A stretch of 7,752 bases of DNA. It comes from Thermoplasmata archaeon. Its GTDB lineage: Archaea > Thermoplasmatota > Thermoplasmata > Thermoplasmatales > Thermoplasmataceae. Shown piece after piece: positions 1-4,782 of this stretch; position 1 is the stretch's first letter; each line of letters opens with the position of its first letter. The position numbers and the translations under genes are program-made. Location of the stretch: positions 1 to 7,752 of the forward strand of contig JAKAYN010000023.1 in assembly GCA_021826785.1 (NCBI GenBank), written 5' to 3'. The notes below the pieces were generated by a model. It was given only the letters and a program-made list of their open reading frames with translations. It had not been told where the DNA came from and did not search any database.

Positions 1-221
1 CATCAGGCATAGTAAACATCATTGGCCGCGGAATAGATGATATTTACAATGATTTACTCAATGTTTCTGATGATATTTACTGGTATAAAAAATCAGAGGT
101 AAGGCGCAAAAGAAAGATGGGGCATGTTAATATTACAGGTGAAAGCTACAAAAACGTCAATGATAAGGTAAATAAAATATTAAACATGCTTTACATGGGA
201 AGACTTGACGATTTTATATAA
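1..221 (+). CDS. purK: N5-carboxyaminoimidazole ribonucleotide synthase (PurK), C-terminal end
   Basis: Only the last 72 complete codons are in the window, in the frame beginning at base 3 and ending with TAA at 219-221. PurK is the ATP-grasp enzyme of purine synthesis that carboxylates aminoimidazole ribonucleotide on N5 with ATP and bicarbonate. The visible part carries the family's C-terminal signature: an aromatic stretch (DIYWYKK) followed by basic residues and RKMGHVNITG, matching the 'GRKMGH' element that closes PurK proteins. A helix-forming tail (SYKNVNDKVNKILNML) follows, as is usual for the family. The N-terminal ATP-grasp core lies to the left of the window, so length and start cannot be judged. 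The next gene begins 33 bases downstream in the same frame. PurT and other ATP-grasp proteins are less likely because of the RKMGH motif. Confidence 0.85.
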   Translation, partial: SGIVNIIGRGIDDIYNDLLNVSDDIYWYKKSEVRRKRKMGHVNITGESYKNVNDKVNKILNMLYMGRLDDFI

Positions 222-250
222 AAAAATATTAGTACATTTTATACATTTTA
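213..250 (+). promoter_or_regulatory. possible promoter and 9-bp tandem duplication before the radical SAM gene
   Basis: The 33-base gap between purK and the next gene is purely AT-rich. TTTATATA at 213-220 overlaps the purK stop and would place transcription start near 243-246, about ten bases before the GTG start. The nonamer TACATTTTA is present twice head to tail (233-241 and 242-250). No Shine-Dalgarno-like sequence precedes the GTG. The promoter is weakly supported, because the TATA-start spacing (about 38 bases) is longer than the leaderless spacing of other genes here; read-through from purK is equally possible. Confidence 0.3.
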
Positions 251-254
251 TTGT

Positions 255-1304
255 GTGATAAGCATCTCACGTGGTATCATAAGGGTTGAAAATTCAGGAA
301 AAATATTATCACTTGATGCCGATGGAAGAATGATATATTACAATGATGGTATTTATACATACAGAAGAAGTTTAATGAACGATGTTATAAGGATAAACCA
401 GCGGCATGGCCGGCGCGTTAAAATACTTAATAATAATGAAAAGAGAATTATAATAAATGAATTCTATGATATATTAAATAATATAAACGAACCATCATTG
501 CCAAAAATAAATGACGGTTATAAATTTTTAATTAACGAATCAATGCGCCTTCTAAATATATACCATGGTACTATTCCAATAGTTCCACCGGATCGTTATC
601 ATTCACTTTACATTAGAATAACATATGGCTGCCCATGGAATAAATGCACGTTCTGTTCATTGTATAAGAACATAAATTATAATATAAATAGATACCTTGA
701 TGCAGAGATTGAAATGCTAAATGATTACTTTAAAAGATCACTGGAATCAAGAACAGGAATATTCCTTGGCGATGCAAACGCCATAGGCATAAACAAAAAT
801 GTGCTTTTTAAATCGATAGAAAAGATAAAAAGTTACTTTAACATGCCATTTTACTCATTCTCTGACAGCTTCACAAGTCCCTTAAACACGAATAATGATG
901 ATTTATTAAGGCTTAAAGGCTATGGTTTTAAGATGATATACATAGGCTTGGAAAGTGCAAGTTACAAGGTTTTAAAATTCTTTAATAAAAGTTTAAACCT
1001 TGATGTCACAGAAAAATACATAAATGCAATAAAGGACGCTGGAATTAACATTGGCCTGATAATAATGGATATAAAGGGCAGCCTTTACAAAAGCCATGTT
1101 AATGAAACATCAAAATTTATAAAATCATTGAATCTGGATAAAAATGATATATTATACATATCAAAACTAATTCCAGGCTTTGAGCTTAGGGAGCATGCAT
1201 ACTACAATGGTATAGATTTAAAGGGTAATCAAAAAAGTATAGAAAACTTCATAGAAACCAATGCAAGGGTTTCAAAATATAATATAAAGGAGGCTCTTTA
1301 TTGA
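255..1304 (+). CDS. radical SAM protein with CX4CX2C iron-sulfur motif
   Basis: Predicted radical S-adenosylmethionine enzyme of 349 residues, cytoplasmic, substrate unknown. The [4Fe-4S] site is Cys126, Cys131 and Cys134 in GCPWNKCTFC, a CX4CX2C spacing rather than the classic CX3CX2C. Downstream elements typical of the TIM-barrel are LGDANA (171-176), an acidic strand-end motif, and IGLESAS (230-236), like the 'GLESG' motif of Elp3/MiaB-type proteins. Residues 1-100 form a basic, unrecognised N-terminal extension; no B12-binding or TRAM domain is evident. The frame is open back to the purK stop with no ATG, so GTG at 255 is the best start; ATG at 330 is the alternative. Its TGA stop overlaps the TTG start of the following nucleotidyltransferase by four bases, with a strong ribosome site inside this gene's end, implying coupled translation. 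The fold call is firm; the reaction is unknown. Confidence 0.85.
   Translation: MISISRGIIRVENSGKILSLDADGRMIYYNDGIYTYRRSLMNDVIRINQRHGRRVKILNNNEKRIIINEFYDILNNINEPSLPKINDGYKFLINESMRLLNIYHGTIPIVPPDRYHSLYIRITYGCPWNKCTFCSLYKNINYNINRYLDAEIEMLNDYFKRSLESRTGIFLGDANAIGINKNVLFKSIEKIKSYFNMPFYSFSDSFTSPLNTNNDDLLRLKGYGFKMIYIGLESASYKVLKFFNKSLNLDVTEKYINAIKDAGINIGLIIMDIKGSLYKSHVNETSKFIKSLNLDKNDILYISKLIPGFELREHAYYNGIDLKGNQKSIENFIETNARVSKYNIKEALY
1286..1293 (+). promoter_or_regulatory. Shine-Dalgarno site supporting a TTG start
   Basis: AAAGGAGG lies within the last codons of the radical SAM gene and ends 7 bases before the TTG at 1301. It is one of the two strongest ribosome-binding sites seen in the window. 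It decides the start of the nucleotidyltransferase, which otherwise has no ATG before its nucleotide-binding loop except the initiator itself. Confidence 0.8.
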
Positions 1305-1882
1305 AATACACCCTTGTAATTCTTGCATCTGGATTATCAAGGCGTTTTGGATCAAATAAGCTTTTTTACAATTTCCTTGGAATGCCTTTAATAGAATACA
1401 CATTAAAAAATCTTGATGAAAGCAGTGCCGATGAAAGAATAATCGTTTTTAATGAATTAAATTATTATAAGGTCAATGGCTATAAGGTCATTTTTAATAA
1501 AGAACCTGAGCTTGGCATATCAAAATCAATTAAGCTATCAATTGAAAGCATAAGCAATGACTTATCTGTTTTTGCTCTTGCAGATATGCCATTTGTAACA
1601 GGCAAAATGATAGACAGTTTTGTAAATGAAATACATCAAAATAAAAAGCACCTTGGCATGTTCTTCTGCGATAATTTATACGCACCACCAAGCGCATTCT
1701 CAAGAGAATATTTTAATGACCTTATGAGTTTAAATGGCGATCATGGCGGTAAAAGCATAATAATGTCAAATAAAAATGATGCATTTTTTTATAAGGTTAA
1801 ATGTGACGTGCTTTATGATATAGACAAAATTGAGGATGTTGAAAAGCTTCATAGAGTCTATAGAAAATATATAAAATTTTAA
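1301..1882 (+). CDS. MocA/MobA-type nucleotidyltransferase (molybdenum cofactor cytidylyltransferase-like)
   Basis: A 193-residue NTP-transferase of the GT-A-like MobA/MocA fold. The N-terminal loop LASGLSRRFGSNKL (8-21) is the nucleotide-binding signature; its 'FGxxKL' ending resembles MocA (CTP, molybdopterin cytosine dinucleotide) more than the 'GGxDK' form of MobA (GTP). LADMP (93-97) supplies the metal-binding aspartate, Asp95. NKEPELGISKSI (66-77), APPSAF (128-133), GDHGGK (146-151) and DIDKIED (173-179) complete the family pattern, and the length is normal. It starts with TTG at 1301, overlapping the radical SAM stop, after AAAGGAGG. In the MocA family the product is a dinucleotide form of molybdopterin used by xanthine-oxidase-type enzymes. 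No such enzyme is encoded nearby, so substrate specificity is inferred only from the loop; it could act on another sugar or cofactor phosphate linked to the radical SAM reaction. Confidence 0.8.
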   Translation: MKYTLVILASGLSRRFGSNKLFYNFLGMPLIEYTLKNLDESSADERIIVFNELNYYKVNGYKVIFNKEPELGISKSIKLSIESISNDLSVFALADMPFVTGKMIDSFVNEIHQNKKHLGMFFCDNLYAPPSAFSREYFNDLMSLNGDHGGKSIIMSNKNDAFFYKVKCDVLYDIDKIEDVEKLHRVYRKYIKF

Positions 1883-1889
1883 AATAAAA

Positions 1890-1898
1890 TTATATATA
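1890..1898 (+). promoter_or_regulatory. TATA box of the glycosyltransferase gene (leaderless)
   Basis: TTATATATA follows an A-rich BRE-like stretch (1881-1889) directly after the stop of the nucleotidyltransferase. Its centre is 26 bases before the ATG at 1920, the spacing expected if transcription starts at the A of the start codon. No Shine-Dalgarno sequence lies in between. Confidence 0.7.
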
Positions 1899-1919
1899 CA
1901 CAATTAATATATCTTTTTT

Positions 1920-2672
1920 ATGCCAAATGTAAGTGTGGTTATACCTACACTCAATGAAAAGAAGAATATAATAAAATTGATACCAAGGCTTCATAAGCAA
2001 AGTTTAAATTCAATATACATAATCGATGATGGTTCACGTGATGGCAGCGATGAGATTGCCAAATCATATCCTGGTGTTCATTTTATAGTGAGGAGCAGAA
2101 AGCTTGGATTAATAAGTGCAGAGATAGATGGCATGCGTGCAACAAATTCTGATTACGTTGTTATAATGGATGCAGATCTTTCTCATAGGCCAGAGGATAT
2201 AGCCGGCATGATAGAAAAGGCCGTTAAAACAAATGCAGACCTTGTTATTGGTTCAAGGTACATAGATAATGGTGAAACACACGATGAATTTATAAGGCAA
2301 ATAATAAGCAAGACTGCAAACAGGCTTTTTAGGTTATCATTTAATTTGAACGTGCATGACTGCACATCCGGATTTAGGGTATACAGCAGAAGGGCATGCA
2401 ATTTTCTCGCAAGGCAGGTCGATATAGAGAATGGCTATGTCGGGCAGATAGATATACTAAACAGGCTTCACAAGAATGGCTTCAAAATAGAGGAGTACCC
2501 TGTAAACTTTGTTAAGAGGGAAGAGGGAAAATCAAAATTAAAAATGAAGGAGATAGTAAACTTCTTTCTCTTTGTCTTCTTTAATGGAAATCTTGTCAAG
2601 TACTTTGCCGTTTCAATACTTATAACCATTGCAATATTAGTTTCATTTATTGTGGCCCTGAAGTTTGTCTAA
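1920..2672 (+). CDS. family 2 glycosyltransferase, polyprenyl-phosphate mannosyltransferase (DPM1)-like, membrane-anchored
   Basis: A 250-residue GT2 enzyme. The catalytic GT-A domain begins at once with VSVVIPTLNE (4-13). DDGSRDG (36-42) and DADLSHRPED (84-93) bind nucleotide-sugar and metal, GSRY (111-114) follows, and DCTSGFRVYSR (147-157) is the signature of dolichol-phosphate mannose/glucose synthases. Residues about 228-248 form one strongly hydrophobic helix (VSILITIAILVSFIVAL), preceded by a Phe-rich amphipathic stretch from about 212, so the enzyme is probably tethered to the cytoplasmic side of the membrane, as in DPM1 forms with a C-terminal anchor. The likely reaction is transfer of a hexose from GDP- or UDP-sugar to polyprenyl phosphate for glycoprotein or cell-surface glycan synthesis; the sugar is not readable from sequence. 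It has its own leaderless promoter. The last 30 bases overlap the 3' end of the convergent flavoprotein gene. Confidence 0.88.
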   Translation: MPNVSVVIPTLNEKKNIIKLIPRLHKQSLNSIYIIDDGSRDGSDEIAKSYPGVHFIVRSRKLGLISAEIDGMRATNSDYVVIMDADLSHRPEDIAGMIEKAVKTNADLVIGSRYIDNGETHDEFIRQIISKTANRLFRLSFNLNVHDCTSGFRVYSRRACNFLARQVDIENGYVGQIDILNRLHKNGFKIEEYPVNFVKREEGKSKLKMKEIVNFFLFVFFNGNLVKYFAVSILITIAILVSFIVALKFV

Positions 2673-3938
2673 TGCCAGGCTTCCTGATACTATGATTGGA
2701 TCCCAAACCGGTCCATACTCAGGCTCGTATCCAAGATCATCAAAGAACAAATCTTCAATGTGCATTCTTGAATATATGGCTGTTGCAAGTGTGTTTAATC
2801 TCCATGCACCGTTCTCACGCGCTATGACCTGTGCGCCTATTATAATGCCATCATCATTGTAAATAATCTTTGTATAAACATCACTTCCATGCAAATATTT
2901 TGAACGGCTCTCACCCTTTATGAAGATTTTATCGTATTTTATATTCAATTTTCTTGCCGTTCTTTCGTTTATGCCTGTATAACCAACCTGATAGCCATTT
3001 AGATTTATTATCGTTGTTCCAAGTGCCCCAGGAAATTTTATTTTATTCCCGAATATATTTATGCCTATGATTCTGCCCATCTTGTTTGCAACCTGTGCAA
3101 GTGGAAAATAATCATATAATCCTGTGACAAAATTTTTTGTAGAGGCTGCATCACCGGCAGCATATACATCATTGCCAGCCATTAAATAGTCATCCACAAT
3201 GATTCTGCCATGATCATCCTTTGTTATCCCTTGATTTATAAATGATGTATTTGGCTCTATGCCGGTTGCAAAAATTACAAGGTCGGATTCATGTGAGCCG
3301 ACCGTCGTTTTTATTTTATATTTATTATTATATGTTATATCGACAGGTACCGAATTGTATTCCACATTATCACATATACTGTTTAATATATATGCCATAT
3401 CATCATCAAAATATGGTAAAACATGTTCGTGCTTTGATATTAATTTAACATTATGCTTTCCCCTCAATAAACTGTAAAGCTCTGTACCAAGTACACCGGC
3501 ACCAATTATTGTTATATTATATGATTTCTGAAGCAGGTTATTCAATTTTATTGCATCTTCCATACTTCTAAGTGCAATTCCATAATTTTTAAATTCCTCA
3601 GGTATCCGCGGGGATGCACCACTGGCTATTACAAGCTTATCATATTTATATGCTTCATCGCCCGCAAAAACTAAATTATTATCTGTATCAACATTCTTTA
3701 CATTTATATTTGTAATAACATTTATTTTTCTTTTCTCTGTAAATTCGGTGATTTTATAATGCAATAGATCATTATAATCATTGAAGTAGCCTGCAAGATA
3801 GTATGGCATGCCACACTGCGCATATGAAACAAATGAACCCTTTTCAAAAACGGTGATCTCTGCGTTATTATCCATGCGTCTTGCCTTTGACGCGGCTGAC
3901 ATGCCGGCCGCACCGCCACCTATAACAAGTATTTTCAT
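2643..3938 (-). CDS. FAD/NAD(P)H-dependent disulfide reductase, CoA-disulfide reductase/NADH oxidase family
   Basis: A 431-residue class of pyridine nucleotide-disulfide oxidoreductase with a single active-site cysteine. The FAD Rossmann fold opens at residue 3 (VIGGGAAG, 5-12); the redox Cys42 lies in SYAQCGMPYY (38-47), the signature of CoA-disulfide reductases and related NADH oxidases, NADH peroxidases and sulfur reductases. The second Rossmann fold for NAD(P)H has IGAGVLG (145-151). ATGIEP (224-229) and AAGDAAS (260-266) close the FAD site. The C-terminal dimerisation domain ends with GYEPEYGPVWDP (403-414), whose tyrosines are characteristic of the CoA-disulfide branch. Likely roles are thiol/disulfide balance with CoA, oxygen or polysulfide reduction; sequence cannot choose between them. 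ATG at 3938 fits a leaderless promoter (TTTAAATA at 3959-3966). It lies 28 bases after the poly-Asp small ORF and overlaps the glycosyltransferase gene tail to tail. Confidence 0.88.
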   Translation of the reverse strand: MKILVIGGGAAGMSAASKARRMDNNAEITVFEKGSFVSYAQCGMPYYLAGYFNDYNDLLHYKITEFTEKRKINVITNINVKNVDTDNNLVFAGDEAYKYDKLVIASGASPRIPEEFKNYGIALRSMEDAIKLNNLLQKSYNITIIGAGVLGTELYSLLRGKHNVKLISKHEHVLPYFDDDMAYILNSICDNVEYNSVPVDITYNNKYKIKTTVGSHESDLVIFATGIEPNTSFINQGITKDDHGRIIVDDYLMAGNDVYAAGDAASTKNFVTGLYDYFPLAQVANKMGRIIGINIFGNKIKFPGALGTTIINLNGYQVGYTGINERTARKLNIKYDKIFIKGESRSKYLHGSDVYTKIIYNDDGIIIGAQVIARENGAWRLNTLATAIYSRMHIEDLFFDDLGYEPEYGPVWDPIIVSGSLALDKLQGHNK

Positions 3939-3958
3939 AAAAATAAATTATAAACTAT

Positions 3959-3966
3959 TATTTAAA
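3959..3966 (-). promoter_or_regulatory. TATA-like box of the flavoprotein gene
   Basis: Read on the - strand the octamer is TTTAAATA, identical to the one before the 63-residue protein gene. Its centre is about 25 bases before the ATG at 3938, consistent with a leaderless transcript. It directly abuts the TAA of the upstream small ORF, so the flavoprotein gene could be transcribed both from this site and by read-through from the small ORF. Confidence 0.5.
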
Positions 3967-4041
3967 TTAGAAGTCATCATCATCGTCATCATCATCGTAG
4001 TCGTCATCATCATCGTCATAGAATTTGACGAATTTTACCAT
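3967..4041 (-). CDS. 24-residue poly-aspartate small protein
   Basis: This short reading frame runs from ATG at 4041 to TAA at 3967-3969. It encodes MVKFVKFY, then six Asp, one Tyr, eight Asp and a final Phe: 14 of 24 residues are aspartate behind a basic/aromatic head. AGGAGGTG (4047-4054) lies five bases before the ATG, a near-ideal ribosome site. TATAAATA (4075-4082) is placed so that transcription would begin just at the ribosome site. No family is recognised. Asp codons are mixed GAT and GAC; the 12-base unit GATGATGATGAC appears three times, two in direct tandem, so slippage may have built the tail. The flavoprotein gene follows 28 bases downstream. It may be a metal- or cation-binding acidic peptide, a partner of a basic surface, or a leader peptide affecting the next gene. 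Translation is well supported; the function is unknown. Confidence 0.7.
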   Translation of the reverse strand: MVKFVKFYDDDDDDYDDDDDDDDF

Positions 4042-4046
4042 ATTAA

Positions 4047-4054
4047 CACCTCCT
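4047..4054 (-). promoter_or_regulatory. strong Shine-Dalgarno site of the poly-Asp small ORF
   Basis: On the - strand the site reads AGGAGGTG with a five-base spacer (TTAAT) to the ATG at 4041. It is complementary to the conserved archaeal 16S rRNA 3' end. It is the main reason to treat the low-complexity frame downstream as translated. Confidence 0.8.
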
Positions 4055-4074
4055 GATGTGTAAGTTAAATCTAA

Positions 4075-4082
4075 TATTTATA
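4075..4082 (-). promoter_or_regulatory. TATA box of the poly-Asp small ORF
   Basis: TATAAATA on the - strand, with GAGAAATG before it as a possible BRE. A start 24-26 bases downstream would be at about 4052-4055, giving a leader of only 11-14 bases that consists of the ribosome site and its spacer. Confidence 0.55.
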
Positions 4083-4121
4083 CATTTCTCAATGATATTA
4101 ACCCAATAAAATGTTCTAATC

Positions 4122-4313
4122 CTATATTTTATTCATATCCATAAATTTTATGAGCTTTAAATTGCTCATGTATCTTTTTCTTATAATATCGGCTATGTCA
4201 ATACCTGTTTCCACTGTTTCATTACATATTCTAACGCTTTCCTCATGGCTTATATCAATGTAATGGCCGGTTCTATCGTATATTCTTATGAAACCAATAT
4301 CATTACAGTCCAT
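4122..4313 (-). CDS. hypothetical 63-residue protein
   Basis: I do not recognise this protein. It starts at ATG 4313 and ends with TAG. The likely layout is two short strands (GFIRIYD at 7-13 and GHYIDI at 16-21) followed by a long charged helix (HEESVRICNETVETGIDIADIIRKRY, given here only as residues about 23-48) and a basic tail (KLIKFMDMNKI). Cys3 and Cys30 are the only cysteines. No signal peptide or membrane segment is seen. Reality is supported by codon use like its neighbours and by TTTAAATA centred about 26 bases before the ATG, the leaderless pattern seen elsewhere in the window. It is followed by a separate promoter for the poly-Asp small ORF, so it is probably a single-gene unit. 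The strand-strand-helix form could suit a small regulatory or adaptor protein, but nothing specific can be claimed. Confidence 0.65.
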   Translation of the reverse strand: MDCNDIGFIRIYDRTGHYIDISHEESVRICNETVETGIDIADIIRKRYMSNLKLIKFMDMNKI

Positions 4314-4335
4314 TTTATAATTAATAAAAAATCTT

Positions 4336-4343
4336 TATTTAAA
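4336..4343 (-). promoter_or_regulatory. TATA-like box of the 63-residue protein gene
   Basis: TTTAAATA on the - strand, centred 26 bases before the ATG at 4313, with GAAAC just upstream as a possible BRE. There is no Shine-Dalgarno site in the interval, consistent with a leaderless mRNA. Confidence 0.6.
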
Positions 4344-4411
4344 AGTTTCATATGAAAATAATTTTTGTTAATAATACTTTTTTATATGTTTTTAATGGTT
4401 ATGTTATAATG

Positions 4412-4439
4412 TCATGAATCTTGTGTAAGTGAATCATGA
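4412..4439. repeat. short inverted repeat (possible hairpin)
   Basis: TCATGAATC (4412-4420) and GAATCATGA (4431-4439) pair at 8 of 9 positions around a 10-base loop. It lies just left of the transposase remnant and could be part of the old element or a chance hairpin. Confidence 0.35.
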
Positions 4440-4448
4440 AAAGTTTCC

Positions 4449-4626
4449 GATCTAGTTAGGTATTCCTGTACAGATCAAAGGAAGAATCGATAAAAGCATT
4501 CGATGATTTCAAGATTAAATAATCATCTAAATATTAAAAACCAGTATAAAACATGGAGAGGAATTTTATCGAATTTTAATATTCCATTTTTATTGTTTAT
4601 TTGTAAAAATTAATATAAATTCTTAA
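4449..4626 (+). pseudogene. decayed transposase remnant (IS4/IS1634-like C-terminal fragment)
   Basis: Three consecutive short stretches, each in a different frame, line up with the C-terminal part of DDE transposases of the IS4/IS1634 type. DLVRYS is read from 4449; FLYRSKEESIKAFDDFKIK from 4463 ends at TAA 4520-4522; ILKTSIKHGEEFYRIL, from 4531, continues as IFHFYCLFVKINI and ends at TAA 4624-4626. Such transposases typically contain a 'lYR.kd.IEkaFddlKn' block with the catalytic glutamate, followed after about ten residues by a charged segment and a hydrophobic 'lFinFlaLilyyri' helix; the order and spacing here agree. Two frameshifts, stop codons and the lack of any N-terminal domain show the element is dead. 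No clear terminal repeats or target duplications were found. The evidence is pattern resemblance over about 55 residues, so chance remains possible. Confidence 0.45.
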
Positions 4627-4654
4627 TATGGTTAGCATGATTGTATAAATTCTT
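4614..4654. repeat. 11-base direct repeat
   Basis: TATAAATTCTT occurs at 4614-4624 and again at 4644-4654, 30 bases apart, at the right border of the transposase remnant. In AT-rich DNA this may be chance; it could also be residue of an insertion event. Confidence 0.3.
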
Positions 4655-4678
4655 TGATGTGTTTGTTATTATATTAAA

Positions 4679-4714
4679 TAACGATTTGCCAAGTATTAAT
4701 TTACCTTATCGTTA
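4679..4714. promoter_or_regulatory. inverted repeat upstream of glpK, possible operator
   Basis: TAACGAT (4679-4685) and ATCGTTA (4708-4714) are perfect inverted 7-mers with a 22-base spacer, ending 15 bases before the glpK TATA box. The position suits an upstream regulator site for glycerol control, but the arms are short and no known operator is recognised. Confidence 0.3.
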
Positions 4715-4728
4715 ATATTATAATACAA

Positions 4729-4736
4729 TATAAATA
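4729..4736 (+). promoter_or_regulatory. glpK: TATA box of glpK
   Basis: TATAAATA, identical to the octamer before the poly-Asp ORF. The expected transcription start is about 4757-4760, leaving a leader of roughly 20 bases before the glpK ATG, unlike the leaderless genes elsewhere in the window. No Shine-Dalgarno site is seen in that leader, but a five-codon ORF lies in it. Confidence 0.5.
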
Positions 4737-4764
4737 CATAAGTTTTTATTAACCGTAATTTATT

Positions 4765-4782
4765 ATGATTGAAATACAATGA
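4765..4782 (+). CDS. five-codon ORF (MIEIQ) overlapping the glpK start
   Basis: ATG ATT GAA ATA CAA TGA begins near the predicted 5' end of the glpK mRNA, and its stop codon overlaps the glpK start as ATGA (4779-4782). Since glpK has no ribosome site and cannot be extended upstream (an in-frame TGA lies at 4770-4772), ribosomes that enter at this first ATG could re-initiate at glpK. It may equally be a chance ATG. The frame is too short to judge by composition. Confidence 0.3.
   Translation: MIEIQ

Larger units (their letters stand above)
4314..4778. other. 465-base region without intact genes
   Basis: Very AT-rich spacer between divergent genes (63-residue protein on -, glpK on +). Its left end holds the promoter of the - strand gene. 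The centre (4412-4626) holds a small inverted repeat and what looks like a decayed transposase C-terminus. The right end holds an inverted repeat (4679-4714), the glpK TATA box and a five-codon ORF. No tRNA or other structured RNA was recognised. Confidence 0.7.

Noticed and set aside
2183..2401. Minus-strand frame inside the glycosyltransferase gene
   Set aside because: Antisense shadow of a strongly conserved gene, without promoter or ribosome site.
3973..4014. CRISPR-like or satellite array
   Set aside because: The repeat unit is only 12 bases with no spacers of constant length; it lies in a reading frame with a ribosome site.
3808..4056. Plus-strand frame of 82 codons ending in a long Ile/Val run
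   Set aside because: It is the antisense of the flavoprotein start and of the GAT/GAC repeat; the hydrophobic run is simply the reverse complement of Asp codons, and no start signal precedes it.
4412..4520. A tRNA or small structured RNA in the spacer
   Set aside because: Only a 9-base imperfect hairpin was found; no T-loop, anticodon stem or other RNA signature was visible.
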